Origin: Pteria penguin
Lineage: Eukaryota; Mollusca; Bivalvia; Pterioida; Pteriidae
Length of the DNA: 64,000 nt
NCBI GenBank assembly: GCA_035048485.1
Contig: CM068585.1
Location: 52,282,550-52,346,549 of the forward strand
Reading direction: 5' to 3'
Of the stretch, positions 1 through 10,115 are shown one piece after another. Made by a program: the position numbers and the translations under genes. Positions within the stretch are counted from its first letter, which is position 1, and every line of letters begins with the position of its first letter. A model generated the notes under the pieces. It was given only the letters and a program-made list of their open reading frames with translations, was not told the origin of the DNA and did no database searches.

Positions 1-646
1 AACGTCTCCTAAATAGACAATATGATATTGAGATCATAAAAAAAGACTATAGGTCTTGTATTTGGCCCCTCTACAGCCTTATGCAGACTTTTACTTGAAC
101 GTTGCACGCTGACTAACAGGGCGGTGGGGACTATATGACGGGACTTGTCCAAACCTCTTTCAGAGGAGACATGGTCCTGAACCTCGTCCCCTCTGACTGT
201 TAGTCGGGACTCCTACAGATCTAGGGTCTTAGCTCGCTTTCAGACTGGCAGAGCACGGTTTATCATGTTGATGTCGCATGTATTTTTATACCATTATGTT
301 TTTTACAATACCTTACGTGTTTATATTTTTATGACCTCTCAATATGCGATACCTGTTGACCCTTGTTCTTTACATGGAGGATTATTTATAAATTTTTAAA
401 TGTACGTCTTTTGATTGTTCTGCTGTTACGGTGAGTGGGAAGGTGGGCCCGTAAACCGGTTAATCACACCATTTGTTTGGCTTTTGTCAAATTAAATGAC
501 CGTCCTAAGTCGGTATCGTAATTGCACTACAATCAAATATTTTTGTAATGTGTTAAATGTTCTATTATATTATTTATATTCATGTATTGTATAGCTCCAT
601 GGTGACTTCTGCCACATAACTGAGCCGGTAACTCCTCTTTTTTCTT
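1..646 (+). mobile_element. 3' end of a Naiad-type Penelope-like element (copy A)
   Basis: The first 135 bases encode, with one frameshift, the C-terminal residues of the reverse transcriptase also found complete on the other strand near 7.0-7.1 kb (shared residues include LLNRQYDIEIIKK). After the stop at 136-138 the non-coding tail to about 646 matches the reverse complement of 6,487-7,000 almost end to end. Both copies stop matching just after a CTCTTTTTTCTT run, which I take as the true 3' end. The 5' part lies outside the window. The element would be a retrotransposon with an N-terminal GIY-YIG nuclease and a C-terminal RT. This copy is dead or truncated. Confidence 0.8.
135..181 (+). 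promoter_or_regulatory. SECIS-like hairpin at the end of the Naiad reading frame (copy A)
   Basis: AUGA at 135-138 overlaps the terminal stop codon and faces UGAA at 178-181, allowing the tandem G.A/A.G pairs of a SECIS core. A helix of about ten positions follows (140-149 with 168-177), then AAA at 151-153 on the 5' side of an internal loop, then a perfect five-pair helix (154-158 with 162-166) with a three-base loop. This is the form II SECIS layout. This copy has two mismatches in the lower helix that the other copy (6,953-6,999) does not share. Function is inferred, not shown. Confidence 0.5.
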
Positions 647-1360
647 TCATAGGAAATACTTCGCTAATATAAGCAGGGTACCAAATGTGTAACAAAATGC
701 GCTAAAGAGTCTATCAAAGCCGCAGTTGCCAATAAATGTGACGATCAGCTTTTGTGTAAAGTTTTGAACCAAGATCTTCTTGCAAGGGATGCATTATATC
801 AACATGCTTGTCGACAAAAGCATATATGAAGTGATACTTGCCATGTGTATCACACAGATTCTGAAGCATATAAGTCTGATGCTGCGCACAGAAACGCATT
901 TGGTTTAATATGTAATTACATTAGGGAGCATGTGACATGGTTTAAAACTTTACACAAAAGCTGATCGTCACATTTATTGGCAACTGTGGCTTTGGTAGAC
1001 GCATTTTGTTGCACATTTGGTAAGTGTTTGTTAATAACCCCCACCTTTATTGTTTCCTTGTCACAGAAACGGCATTTGTTAGCTTGAAATAACAAAGTGG
1101 CAGGAGATGAGGGTCTTTGTGGCTTTGAGGTATAAGGAGTACTCCCATGCATCATATGAAGCAGAAGTTGATTTTTTTCTACTCTGCTTATATTTGTGAA
1201 GTATTTCCTATGAGTACCATGTTTTGTAGGGTCTAATGTGTCTAGAATATTTAAGGAAATATGTTCTAATCTATCTTTAACGGAATCATACTTCAGTCTT
1301 TTACTTGCCACGTCCTTTATCTTTTCAAAACCAGCTTCTGTAAGACTACCCACCTCTTAA
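645..1360 (-). pseudogene. Folded-back N-terminal fragment of a repetitive zinc-finger-like gene
   Basis: The reverse strand is open from 1,353 to 916 and contains a CRFCDKE cysteine pair followed by KCDDQLLCKVLN. The forward strand at about 645-930 carries the same KCDDQLLCKVLN stretch and continues into DLLARDALYQHAC. The locus is therefore a head-to-head inverted duplication: 645-775 is an internally deleted copy of 945-1,215. The combined order (CxxC, then D-L-x-A-x-x-A-x-Y-x-x-x-C) resembles the N-terminal part of a large, uncharacterised, transposon-like gene family of invertebrates. The C-terminal parts of such genes may be those seen at 34 kb and 43 kb (inference). No intact gene is present. 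Confidence 0.5.
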
Positions 1361-1739
1361 TGCAATGTATTATTAAAATGAACAAGTGCTATCTTACTTA
1401 ACGGTAGAGGAACTTCAGAATTTTCATTCTTGCCTTAATTTCACTTTACGATTAAGTAAAAGTCGTATAAAAATTTTAATACAGGTATGTATTCAATAAA
1501 GATAGTTTTCCTTGCCTCTGCATTAATTAAAGATCTTTGCATTTAATGATAATTTAACAGAGTGTGTGCTGAAATATCTGAGTTTTAACCATAGATGTTG
1601 CCATCGTTTCAGTTAATTCCAAAAAAGTGTACATCTATAACCCCATCTGCAATGGATATAAAGACAAAGATTAACAAAATTCTTGCACCTCTGTTAAAAT
1701 TGGTTATTTCTCAGATGATTTTCCTATTTTGTATGTTTT

Positions 1740-1790
1740 CTGTTTGTTTTTTGTTTGGGGTTTTTTTTTTGGGGGGGGGGGGTGGATGGG
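1740..1790 (+). repeat. T/G low-complexity tract
   Basis: A run of T followed by about a dozen G and further G-rich sequence. It gives a spurious forward open frame at 1,595-1,825 that I do not regard as a gene. The complementary A/C type of tract recurs at 6.4, 9.9, 57.4 and 63.4 kb. Confidence 0.8.
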
Positions 1791-1844
1791 GTGTCTTTCA
1801 AATTGTGTATTTGCAAAGTGCATAGAAATTCCTATAGCATGATG

Positions 1845-2640
1845 TATTTAAAACTCATAAATGATAAAGCATAAATGATTTATAAAGATTTTCCCATTTT
1901 CAGTCATTTTCATAACCAGCATTACTTTAATGGAAAATATTTTTAAATATCCCTTTTTGATGATTCATAATTGGGTAAATGGTATATCATTAGATAGATT
2001 AGCCATTGTTTTATCATTCCATAACCATTAAAACAAATATTTGGATCCACACTAAGCCGGATACACGAAATGGAATAAAACAAGGAAAAAATCTATTAAT
2101 TTTGCAAAAATAGCACTTTTAACCCAAAAAATCACATTTTTCATGCATGATATGGTACTGAAACCTCTTTTATTTGAAATATCATATAAAAATCTGTAAG
2201 ATTAGATGTTGTTTTCATGAATTTATTGAGTTGTTCACATTTTATTAAAAATTTCCAATTTTCAGTGATTTTCATAACTGGCATCACGTTAATAAAAATA
2301 TTTTTAGATATCCCTTTTTGATGATTCATGATTGGGTAAATGGCATATCATTAAACAGATTAGACATTTTTTTTTTATCATTCCATAACCATTAAAACAA
2401 ATATTTGGACCTACACTGAGCCGAATAGACGAAATGGTTTAAAATAAGGGGAAAAAATCTATCAATTTTGCAAAAATAGCACATATTTGATACATGATAT
2501 GGTACTGAAACCTTTTTAGTTAGATAGATCATATCAAGATCTATCAGATTACATTTTTATTCATGAATTTATCGAGTTGTTTACATTTTATTCAAAATTT
2601 CCAACTTTCAGCGATTTTTGATAAAAATCTTATGTTTTTG
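1845..2640. repeat. Tandem repeat, about 360-bp period, two copies plus part
   Basis: The block containing CCCTTTTTGATGATTCAT occurs at about 1,951 and again at about 2,311. Its neighbours, a CATTCCATAACCATTAAAAC stretch, an AAATATTTGGA stretch and a CACTAAGCC/CACTGAGCC stretch, repeat in the same order. A third partial unit starts near 2,606 and is cut off where the LINE relic begins. No coding potential was seen. Confidence 0.8.
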
Positions 2641-3221
2641 CCCCATAACTCAGTAAAGCCCCAACGGCCAGAGTGCAAACATCGCTTAAAATGTTTCCCA
2701 GAACACAATTAATGATATTCAATTTACAGTTCAAGATATAATTGACATACTCAAATCCCTAAAATTAAATAAAGCAACAGGGTTTGATGAAATTAGCTAT
2801 TTTATGTTAAAAAATACCGCACACACTGTTTGCGCACCCTTGTTTATACTTTTCAAAATGTCAATAGCTAACAGTATTTTCCCCTCCTCGTGGAAAAAGG
2901 CAAAAGTCATTCCTTTATTTAAAAAGGAAGATAGGTATCTACCTTCCAACTATAGACCAATCCCTTTTCTGAGTACTGTGGGGAAAGTCTTCAAAGACTT
3001 ATATATAAAATATACATATCTATATGTTAGACAATACATTATTATACAACCTACAATCTGGATTTTTGCCAAACAATTTCACTGTTTATCAACTTTCAGA
3101 AACATATCATAATATATGTATGAATCGGGAGGCCAAACTTCATACCTGTCTTTTTTTTTTTTTTGTGATATTTCAAAAGCATTTGATAAAGTCTGGCAAA
3201 TTGGATTACTTAAAAAACTCA

Positions 3222-3878
3222 AAGCACGCAGTAACGTTTAGACACTCCACGATGTCATTGACATTATAATCTACTGAAAACCGTATAATAAATTGAGTAA
3301 AGATTATTTCTTCGAAAGTGGCAAAAATGCAAATTGTTTAACAAGTCTAATGTTTTTAAACATTAAAAGTTTATCCCTAGCTTTTTGGAATAACGTGACT
3401 GCTATATATATCATACGTAATTTTAACAACAAACATTCAAAAAGTGCAAGAGTATATTGCCAAATTCGGTAATCAAATTTTGTTGTAAACAATAAATGGA
3501 AGCCTATAGATAATATTTTATATGTGCCAATCTTATAAAAGGGGTAATTGTGCATAAATACTGGGATGGAATTGCTGAATGGTGTAAATTTACAAGAAAT
3601 GGTCTAATTAAATTTAAATTCTGTTGATATTTTAAAATGTAAAGGCCCGACAGGAAGCATTTCAAATAGATGTAGAACAGTCTTTATGTGAAATAACACA
3701 ACAAATGGAGTTGAGGAAAAAGTTGCACTACAGCATCTTTCTTGACATGTTTATTGCTTCAGTTTATCCCGCTTCATAAGGTACATTGGGTCATAGTGAC
3801 CTCACAATGACGTCATGATATGGTTTGGCGGGTTTTCTGCAACATTATAGAACTGTGCTTCCCTTACCACGGCTGCTC
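3222..3878. other. Interruption within the LINE RT domain
   Basis: RT homology stops after KLK at about 3,222 and resumes at (Y)RIS at about 3,878, leaving about 655 bases that do not match the RT. I found no target-site duplication and no recognisable domain. It could be an unrecognised insertion or a badly decayed segment. Confidence 0.4.
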
Positions 3879-5354
3879 ATATCGAATTTCGGTGAATCTT
3901 TATAATCTTTTGGAAGATTATTTATCAGGCAGGCAGCAATGTGTTACTATAAATAATATTTCTTCCTCATTTCTACATAAAAATGCTGGCGTACCCCAGG
4001 GTTCTTGACTTGGACACTTCTTCTTCTCACTCGACATAAATGATATTGCGGATACTCTTATTAATACTACTCGTTTATTTGCAGATGATACACCTATATC
4101 TGCATCTTCGTCTGACAAAAATGAAATTGTATACTCCCTTAGCAAAGATTTACAAAACCTAAATGAATGGTCCAATAAGTGGCTTGATGGCTTCAATTCA
4201 ATTAATACTGAAATTTTATATTTTCCATGGTCACCTTCTGGTAATATTGAACTCAATTTCGGAGAAGCAAGTCTAAAAAATTCATTTAGTCATAAACATC
4301 TTGGACTAACTTTCATGTCAAATGGAAAATGGACCCTACATATAGATAATATTTGACAATTTGTATATAAAAGGATAAATATACTTAGAACACTCAAATA
4401 CACTCTTAGTAGAGAAAGTCTGGGTTGCCCTTATATGCCAGCTGGGAATCCATTTACTTTGAAAAAGGTTGGGAACCACTTACAGAAAGACGACTTAGAT
4501 GTAAACTCGTAAATTCACAATAACATGGTCCCATCATTCATCACGAATATTATAAATCCACTAGTTCGAAACAGTACACAAAATTTACGCAACACTCACG
4601 ATTACACTTTACCAAATTACAGATTACAACGTACATCAATTTCCTTTTTCCCATCCACAATAAAATTATGGAACCAGCTTGAACCAGAATTGAGACATAA
4701 CTATTCTACAAATCAGATTAAATATATACTTAAAACATTTCCTTTATGGTGATCGAAAAGGAAATATCCTTATTACACGTCTTCGTAATTTATGTAGTAT
4801 TTTAAAATCATATCTTAATCGTGTTAATCTTATTGATGACAGTATTTGAAACTGTTGAAATACTTGTAAAGATGTATTTCATTTTCTATTGCACTGTCCT
4901 TTTTATACAACTCAACGTTATCATATGTTTACGAAACTTCAAGTTTATAAACCTCTTACTGTTGTAAAATTCCTTTTTGGTGACGAATTACTTAATGAAA
5001 AAGATAATGAAATTATATCCTTGGCTGTCCAAGATTTCCTTGTAAAAGGCAAATGGTTTGTGTAACTCCTATTTTATTTTATTTTATATCATATTATGGA
5101 CGTCTTTCGCTCATCCTCAATCTGTGCATTCTTTTTCTTTTGTTTTTCCCGTTTAATTTCAATTTCTTCTTACATTTTACTCTTATTTGCTTAATTGTGT
5201 GTATGCATTTCAATCAAATTATCAACATAAGATATTTTATAATCAACTTACTTTTTAAATATACACGTATAACGTTAACATGGATTTGTAATATAATTAC
5301 CTATTCATTCATTCATTCTAACTAATGATGCTATGTCACCATCATTACAAAATT

Positions 5355-5356
<2 letters not shown>

Positions 5357-5450
<94 letters not shown>
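5357..5450. repeat. (TA)n microsatellite
   Basis: An uninterrupted TA run of about 94 bases in the 3' part of the LINE relic. Confidence 0.95.
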
Positions 5451-5452
<2 letters not shown>

Positions 5453-5540
5453 TTGTAAGGAAAGGGCTCAAATAATATTGTTATAACTTTTGCCCAATCC
5501 TAATTTACTTTTTGAAATAAAATATTCAAATTCAAATTCA

Positions 5541-6414
5541 ACCAGCGAAACTACCAGATTTCCTAAGTTTCATCAGAACCCATTACTGCAGATATGAATT
5601 GTTGTAAAATTATACGGATGTTATTCATGTCATTTCGGTTCAAGCCTAATAGTCCGACGGCCTAATAGTCCGACAGCGATAGATGGTATTGCACTAAAAC
5701 GTAGAAACTTGTCTTTTGAAAATTCTAGGTGAATGGGCCGACCAGAGAGATGATGCCGTATAAGCGGTCCTTCATAGTGAGATGATGCCGCATTAGTGAT
5801 CCTTCAATTTAATAAAAAAAAAAGAAAGAAGAGACAAATACCCCAATCGCGTCATTAAGACGGGGACGGGTTTGTGCCCCGCCCCTTCCCCAGTTTAATC
5901 AGAAAAAGGGTACCAAGATAGGTACTTATTGTCTAAATTTGGGCTGTGAACCCCCCCCCCCCCCCCTTCCATGACTAAATTTTGTCTGTATTTAACGTTA
6001 TTAGTCAGACAGAGAACATGTTCAAAAGTAAAGTGATTTAAATCTGTTTTAGGTTTATTTGCTCCCCATCTGACAGTCAGTCCTTCCTTCCAGTTTTCCC
6101 ACACTTCGCCAACACAATTTTCTTTGATTTTCTTTTATAGGAAATGAATGTTTCACACGTCTGGCGAATAATGGCCTTAATGTAGTCACTGATCAATTAC
6201 CTCTCCACAGGCGCAGTTCCAGGAATTTTGTTAAGGTAGAATGTAAGTGCCCGCATTAATCGGTCTCGAGATTTTGACACGGGAAAGAGAAAAAGGATGA
6301 GAAGAGTATGACATTAATTACTGAGAAATGTATGTTTGTTTTGCATATTTTTTCTATCGGTGTCAGCCGAAGCATAGCGTTTTTTGAGATCATTATAGCC
6401 ATTTTGTGGGACAA
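5541..6414. other. Intergenic stretch without recognised genes
   Basis: It contains a run of about 17 C near 5,950-5,967 that drives a spurious reverse open frame. There is also a locally duplicated AGATGATGCCG motif near 5,750 and 5,781. No gene or known element was seen. Confidence 0.5.
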
Positions 6415-6486
6415 CAAAAAATAAAACAAAAACAAAAAAAAAAAAAAAAAAAAAAAAAACCAAACCAAACAAACATACAAACAAAC
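6415..6486. repeat. A/C-rich tract at the 3' boundary of Naiad copy B
   Basis: A-runs give way to (CAAA)n-like sequence, and the conserved 3' tail of the reverse-strand Naiad ends exactly here (about 6,487). A matching kind of tract lies at the element's other end (9,906-10,076). Confidence 0.8.
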
Positions 6487-6952
6487 AAGAAAAAAGAGGA
6501 GTTACTGGCTCAGTTATGTAGCAGAAGTCACCATGACGCTATACAATACATGAATATAAATAATATACTAGAACATATAACACATTACAAAAATATTTGA
6601 TTGTAGTGCAATTACGATGCCGACTTAGGACGGTCATTTAATTTGACAAAAGCCAAACAAATGGTGTGGTTAACCGGTTTACGGGCCCACCTTCCCACTC
6701 ACCGTAAACAGCAGAACAATCAAAGGACGTACATTTAAAAATTTATAAATAATCCTCCATGTATAGAACAAGAGTCAAGAGGTATCGCATATTAAGAGGT
6801 CATGAAAATATAAACACGTAAGGTATTGTAAAACACATAATGGTATAAAAATATATGCGACATCAACATGATAAACCGTGCTCTGCCAGTCTGAAGGCGA
6901 GCTAAGACCATATATCTGTAGGAGTCCCGACTAACAGTCAGAGGGGACGAGG

Positions 6953-6999
6953 TTCAGGACCATGTCTCCTCTGAAAGAGGTTTGGACGTGGCCCGTCAT
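6953..6999 (-). promoter_or_regulatory. SECIS-like hairpin of Naiad copy B
   Basis: Read on the reverse strand, AUGA (6,996-6,999) overlaps the terminal stop. A ten-position helix with one C.A mismatch follows, then AAA on the 5' side of an internal loop, a perfect five-pair upper stem with a UUC loop, the returning strand, and UGAA at 6,953-6,956. The N.N, A.G and G.A pairs of a SECIS quartet can form. Lower-helix pairing is better here than in copy A, so this is probably nearer the ancestral sequence. Placement directly after the frame is where a SECIS would act. Confidence 0.5.
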
Positions 7000-8810
7000 A
7001 TAGTCCCCACCGCCCTGTTAGTCAGCGTGCAACGTTCAAGTAAAAGTCTGCATAAGGCTGTAGAGGGGCCAAATACAAGGCCTATAGTCTTTTTGATGAT
7101 CTCAATATCATATTGTCTATTTAGAAGACGTTTGACTATTTTATTACATGATAAATTAACGTTATCGGAGCCTTTTACTTTCCTTAGTTTATATACTAGA
7201 TCACCGTAAAAATTACGATGGAAAATACCATTGGATACATACTGTTGAAAAGAAATATTTCCAAATTTAGATAGAAGTTCTGAATAAGATCTGAAGAATT
7301 TGCCGAATGTTTTTCTTAGCTTGTGATATCTGTAAACCTGAGTTAAAAGTTTAGTAGTAATTTGTAAATTTCGTTTATGAAAGTCCAATACATCGGTGCA
7401 GCCTCTGACAAATCGAACTAATTGAGATATATAGATACCATATGATGGGAGTCGAGGGACATCGCCATCCAAGTAAGGGAAATTTACAATAGGAAATCCA
7501 AAATCCTCACGTTTATCATAAATATTAGTATATATTAGGTTGTTGATAATTTTGATGTTTAAATCTAAGAAAGGTGTAGATTTATCTCAAGTATTAGCTT
7601 TATTCATTGTGAGCTCTGGTGGATATATTTCTGATGTAAATTGTTCGAATTCAGGGATGTCGATAACCAAAATGTCATCCAGATATCTGCAAGTATTATT
7701 AAATTTGTCAATGTGGTCAAAACGTTTTGATTTTTGAATAGAAACCATAAAATCCCTCTCATAACAATAAAGAAATAAATCTGCTATCAGAGGCGCGCAG
7801 TTAGTACCCATAGGAATCCCAACTATTTGTTGATATATCTTGCCATCAAATTGCACAAAAATATTATTCATGAGAAAGTCTAGTGCTTTACATAATTCCT
7901 TGCAAGTCCAGTATTTATATGAAGTATATTGTTTGTTGGAAAAGAATCCGGAAGTATTGGAAGTACATATGTAAGTTTTAGATTCTCTGTGAAAACACCA
8001 TTGTATAAGAGACAGCAACTTGCTTTTAATCAAATCATGAGGCAGAGATGTATAAGGTGTAGACAAATCAAATGTCGAAATTTGAGTCGCTTTGAAATTT
8101 AGCGAAAGAAGTTTGTCTATAACTTCATGAGAATTTTTAATCGACCAAAAGTAATTGATGTTACTATTATGAAATGCGACATCACAATATTTGATAATAT
8201 GATCTTTTATAGCTTGGTTGGTTAGTTGGTTAATTGGTGTTTTACGTCGCTTTCAACAATACTTCAGTTATATCGCGACATGGAAGCAGGAGGTTACCAA
8301 CCTCTTAAACATAGTGGCGCAACCCGGGAATCGAACCCGGATCGTCGGCGCCGCAAGCCAAGCGCTTAACCACTACACCACGCCTGCCCCTCTTTTATAG
8401 CAGTTAGAGCAGACGTAATATGCTTCGATAGTACCGTAGTAGAGCAGTGTCTAGAATTAGATATGAAACGTGATTTATATGGACTTTTATGTAGTTTTGG
8501 GAGCCAATATATGGTTGGTAGATCAGATTTATCAGTTTTAATTTTGAAGTCGGACATGCTCATGAGGTTATCGTGCAAGGTGCTGTCTTTTGAGGTAGGG
8601 CTTTCCACATATGTATGAGTGGAGTTTAATTCGTTTTTAAGTACTTCAATATAATATAGTTTTCAAACGACTATTGTGTTATTACCTGCTTTATCAGCAG
8701 GAACAAAGACATATTTAGCATGTTAGTCAGCTATCTTCTTTTTAATAGAATTTGCCGTCAATGTATTAAGCTGTTGAAATAAATGCGGATTTTCCGCTAT
8801 GTTCTTAATA
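6996..8810 (-). pseudogene. Reverse transcriptase of Naiad copy B
   Basis: RT blocks on the reverse strand: FVPADKAGNNTIVV (8,666-8,710), LPTIYWLPKLHKSPYKSRF (about 8,460-8,520), TPYTSLPHDLIKSKL (about 8,020-8,060), QQIVGIPMGTNCAPL (7,790-7,840), YLDDILVI (7,665-7,687), FLDLNI (about 7,555-7,575) and the C-terminal thumb down to the UGA stop at about 6,996. YLDD is the catalytic aspartate pair. The frame is broken by a SINE (8,214-8,390), a UAA near 8,732 and UGA codons at 8,663-8,665 and 7,587-7,589. Length and order match a complete PLE RT. Confidence 0.85.
8214..8390 (-). mobile_element. tRNA-derived SINE with target-site duplication
   Basis: On the reverse strand a tRNA-like head carries an A box (TGGTGTAGTGGTTAAGCGC) and a B box (GGTTCGATTCCCGGG). 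The body ends in GTTGAAAGCGACGTAAAAC and an (AACC)n-like tail. An 11-bp duplication TCTTTTATAGC flanks it exactly (8,203-8,213 and 8,391-8,401). It interrupts the Naiad RT, so it is the younger insertion. The family is not named with certainty; the body resembles SINEs widespread in bivalves. Confidence 0.9.
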
Positions 8811-8865
8811 CGGATATCAACAATTCTTAAAATCTCGTATTTCCAATCATTAAGAGCATGAACCT

Positions 8866-9545
8866 TTACCTGCTCTTTTCAACACCAACGTTTACAATAT
8901 GTAGTTAAAGCATCTTCTATAACGTCACGGCATTTATTGAAATCTATCCTGGACGGTAACCTATATTTAGGTCCTTTTCCAAAAAGGGTGCGTAATGTCT
9001 TGTCCGAAATACAGTTTAGGTCACCAGTAATAACATGACCTGCCGGTTTATAAACATATTTAGAATTTTCACAAGAACACGACGAAGGAATAGAGTCTGA
9101 AGCATCAGGGTTAGATGTAACTTTATTATAATTTAAAATAAGATTTCTTATAGGCTTTTTGTACTGGTAACAAATAAGTGGAGGTTCTAAATTCTCAAAA
9201 TATTGGGGGATTTTAGATGTGACTCTATGATCACGGAAAATATTAGAAATGTTAAGTAGATCGAAGCCTTTAGTAATAAATTTAATTTTGAGAAATTGCT
9301 GCTTGGGTGGAAGAGACGAAATACGAGGAAAGAGTTTATTATATGAAAATAAAATAACCAAATTGAGTTTATATCAATCAGAATTGCGTAAACTTTGAAG
9401 ATCAACTTCGTCCAGGATAGGTTTCAATTTATTTACCGGAATAGAGGATAGTGCATGCAAAAGTTCATGACGGGCATTATTTTTTGCGATAATTAGAAGA
9501 TCTATTAATGACCTATTAAAATGATTACGTTTTCTGATGTTACGA
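8866..9545 (-). pseudogene. Linker/CxC region of Naiad copy B
   Basis: A basic segment (RNRNIRKRNHFNRS) is followed by NARHELLHAL, LFPRISSLPPKQQ, ITKGFDLLNIS, FENLEPPLICYQYKKP, SSCSCENSKYVYKPAGHV, LFGKGPKYRLPSRIDFNKCR and CKRWC. The CSC pair is at 9,071-9,079. The same order of blocks is present in copies C2 and (in part) E, so this is a conserved domain and not chance. Two in-frame UGA codons lie in it: one after SLRNSD, the other after CKRWC. Confidence 0.8.
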
Positions 9546-9575
9546 TTACGGCGACGACTATGTGACCTATGTTTT

Positions 9576-9905
9576 CTAATAGTTTTGTCTTAATGTAAAA
9601 ATATTGATCTTATTCTGACGAGAAGAAATATTACCTTGTCGATATATTTGGTCGTTGAGACCGAGAGGGTATGGGGTTTGTAGTTGTTTAATCCAGTACA
9701 GCTCGGTTTCCAAAAGTCGTTTTTTAACATCTGATTTCGTATCACCTGGTAATTTAGAGATATTTTCTACTGGAGTTATTTTCACATTGTTAATATTATG
9801 TTGGTATTTATTAAAGTTATAAAGAAAATTCTGGTATTTACGTCGTGAATTATTACGAATTTTATAGGAATGATTCCGAAGTTTCCCCGACATATTGAGC
9901 CCCAA
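9576..9905 (-). pseudogene. GIY-YIG endonuclease domain of Naiad copy B
   Basis: The reverse strand shows GAQYVGETS, a short deletion, then NHSYKIRNNSRRKYQNFLY and, about 50 residues on, LLETELYWIKQLQTPYPLG, followed by GLND. This is the terminal portion of PLE-type GIY-YIG nucleases, which nick target DNA. It sits upstream of the RT in transcription order. The upstream Cys-rich start is missing because the copy runs into the A-rich tract. A +1 frameshift near 9,570 links it to RKHRSHSRRRNRN of the basic linker. Confidence 0.8.
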
Positions 9906-10076
9906 AATGAAAAAAAAACAACCCCCCAAAAACCTCAATAAACAACAAAAACAAAACAAAACAAAAAAAAAACAAAACAAAAACCCCAAAAAAGCAAAAC
10001 CAAAAATAAATAAAACAAAACCAAAAAAAAAAAAAAAACAAAACAAAACAAAACAAAAAACAAAAGAAAAATAAAA
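9906..10076. repeat. A/C-rich tract at the 5' boundary of Naiad copy B
   Basis: Almost only A and C on the forward strand, in AAAAC/CCCC-type units. It produces spurious long reverse frames rich in Phe, Gly and Leu. It abuts the 5'-truncated end of Naiad copy B. Confidence 0.85.
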
Positions 10077-10115
10077 TGAACCTGATAGAGAAGATTCAGT
10101 TTTTGTTTCCTTCAA

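Larger units (their letters stand above)
2708..5540 (+). mobile_element. Decayed non-LTR retrotransposon (jockey/CR1-like RT)
   Basis: Reverse-transcriptase blocks occur in the expected order: KATGFDEIS near 2,770, SNYRPIPFLSTVGK near 2,945, SKAFDKVW near 3,180, then after an interruption YNLLEDYLSGRQQ near 3,900, GVPQGS near 3,993 and FADDT near 4,077. The C-terminal H-x-x-x-HC zinc-binding-like block (HFLLHCPFY) is at about 4,880-4,910 and the frame ends near 5,064. An AT-rich 3' region with a long (TA)n tract at 5,357-5,450 runs to a TTCAAATTCAAATTC tail near 5,540. Stops, frameshifts and a gap in homology (about 3,222-3,878) mark it as dead. The family assignment is approximate. Confidence 0.8.
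6487..9905 (-). mobile_element. Naiad-type Penelope-like retroelement, near complete (copy B)
   Basis: Reading the reverse strand, the order is a GIY-YIG nuclease remnant (YVGETS near 9,890, ELYWIKQLQTP near 9,700), a linker with a CxC motif (CSC at 9,071-9,079), then a PLE reverse transcriptase, then a 500-base 3' tail. Canonical PLEs have the nuclease at the C-terminus. This permuted order with a CxC linker is the published hallmark of Naiad elements, which are common in invertebrates. The copy is 5' truncated at the nuclease, has lost about eight codons after YVGETS, carries frameshifts, one UAA and four in-frame UGA codons, and is interrupted by a SINE at 8,214-8,390. It lies between two A/C tracts, in keeping with the known microsatellite preference of Naiads. 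Confidence 0.88.
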
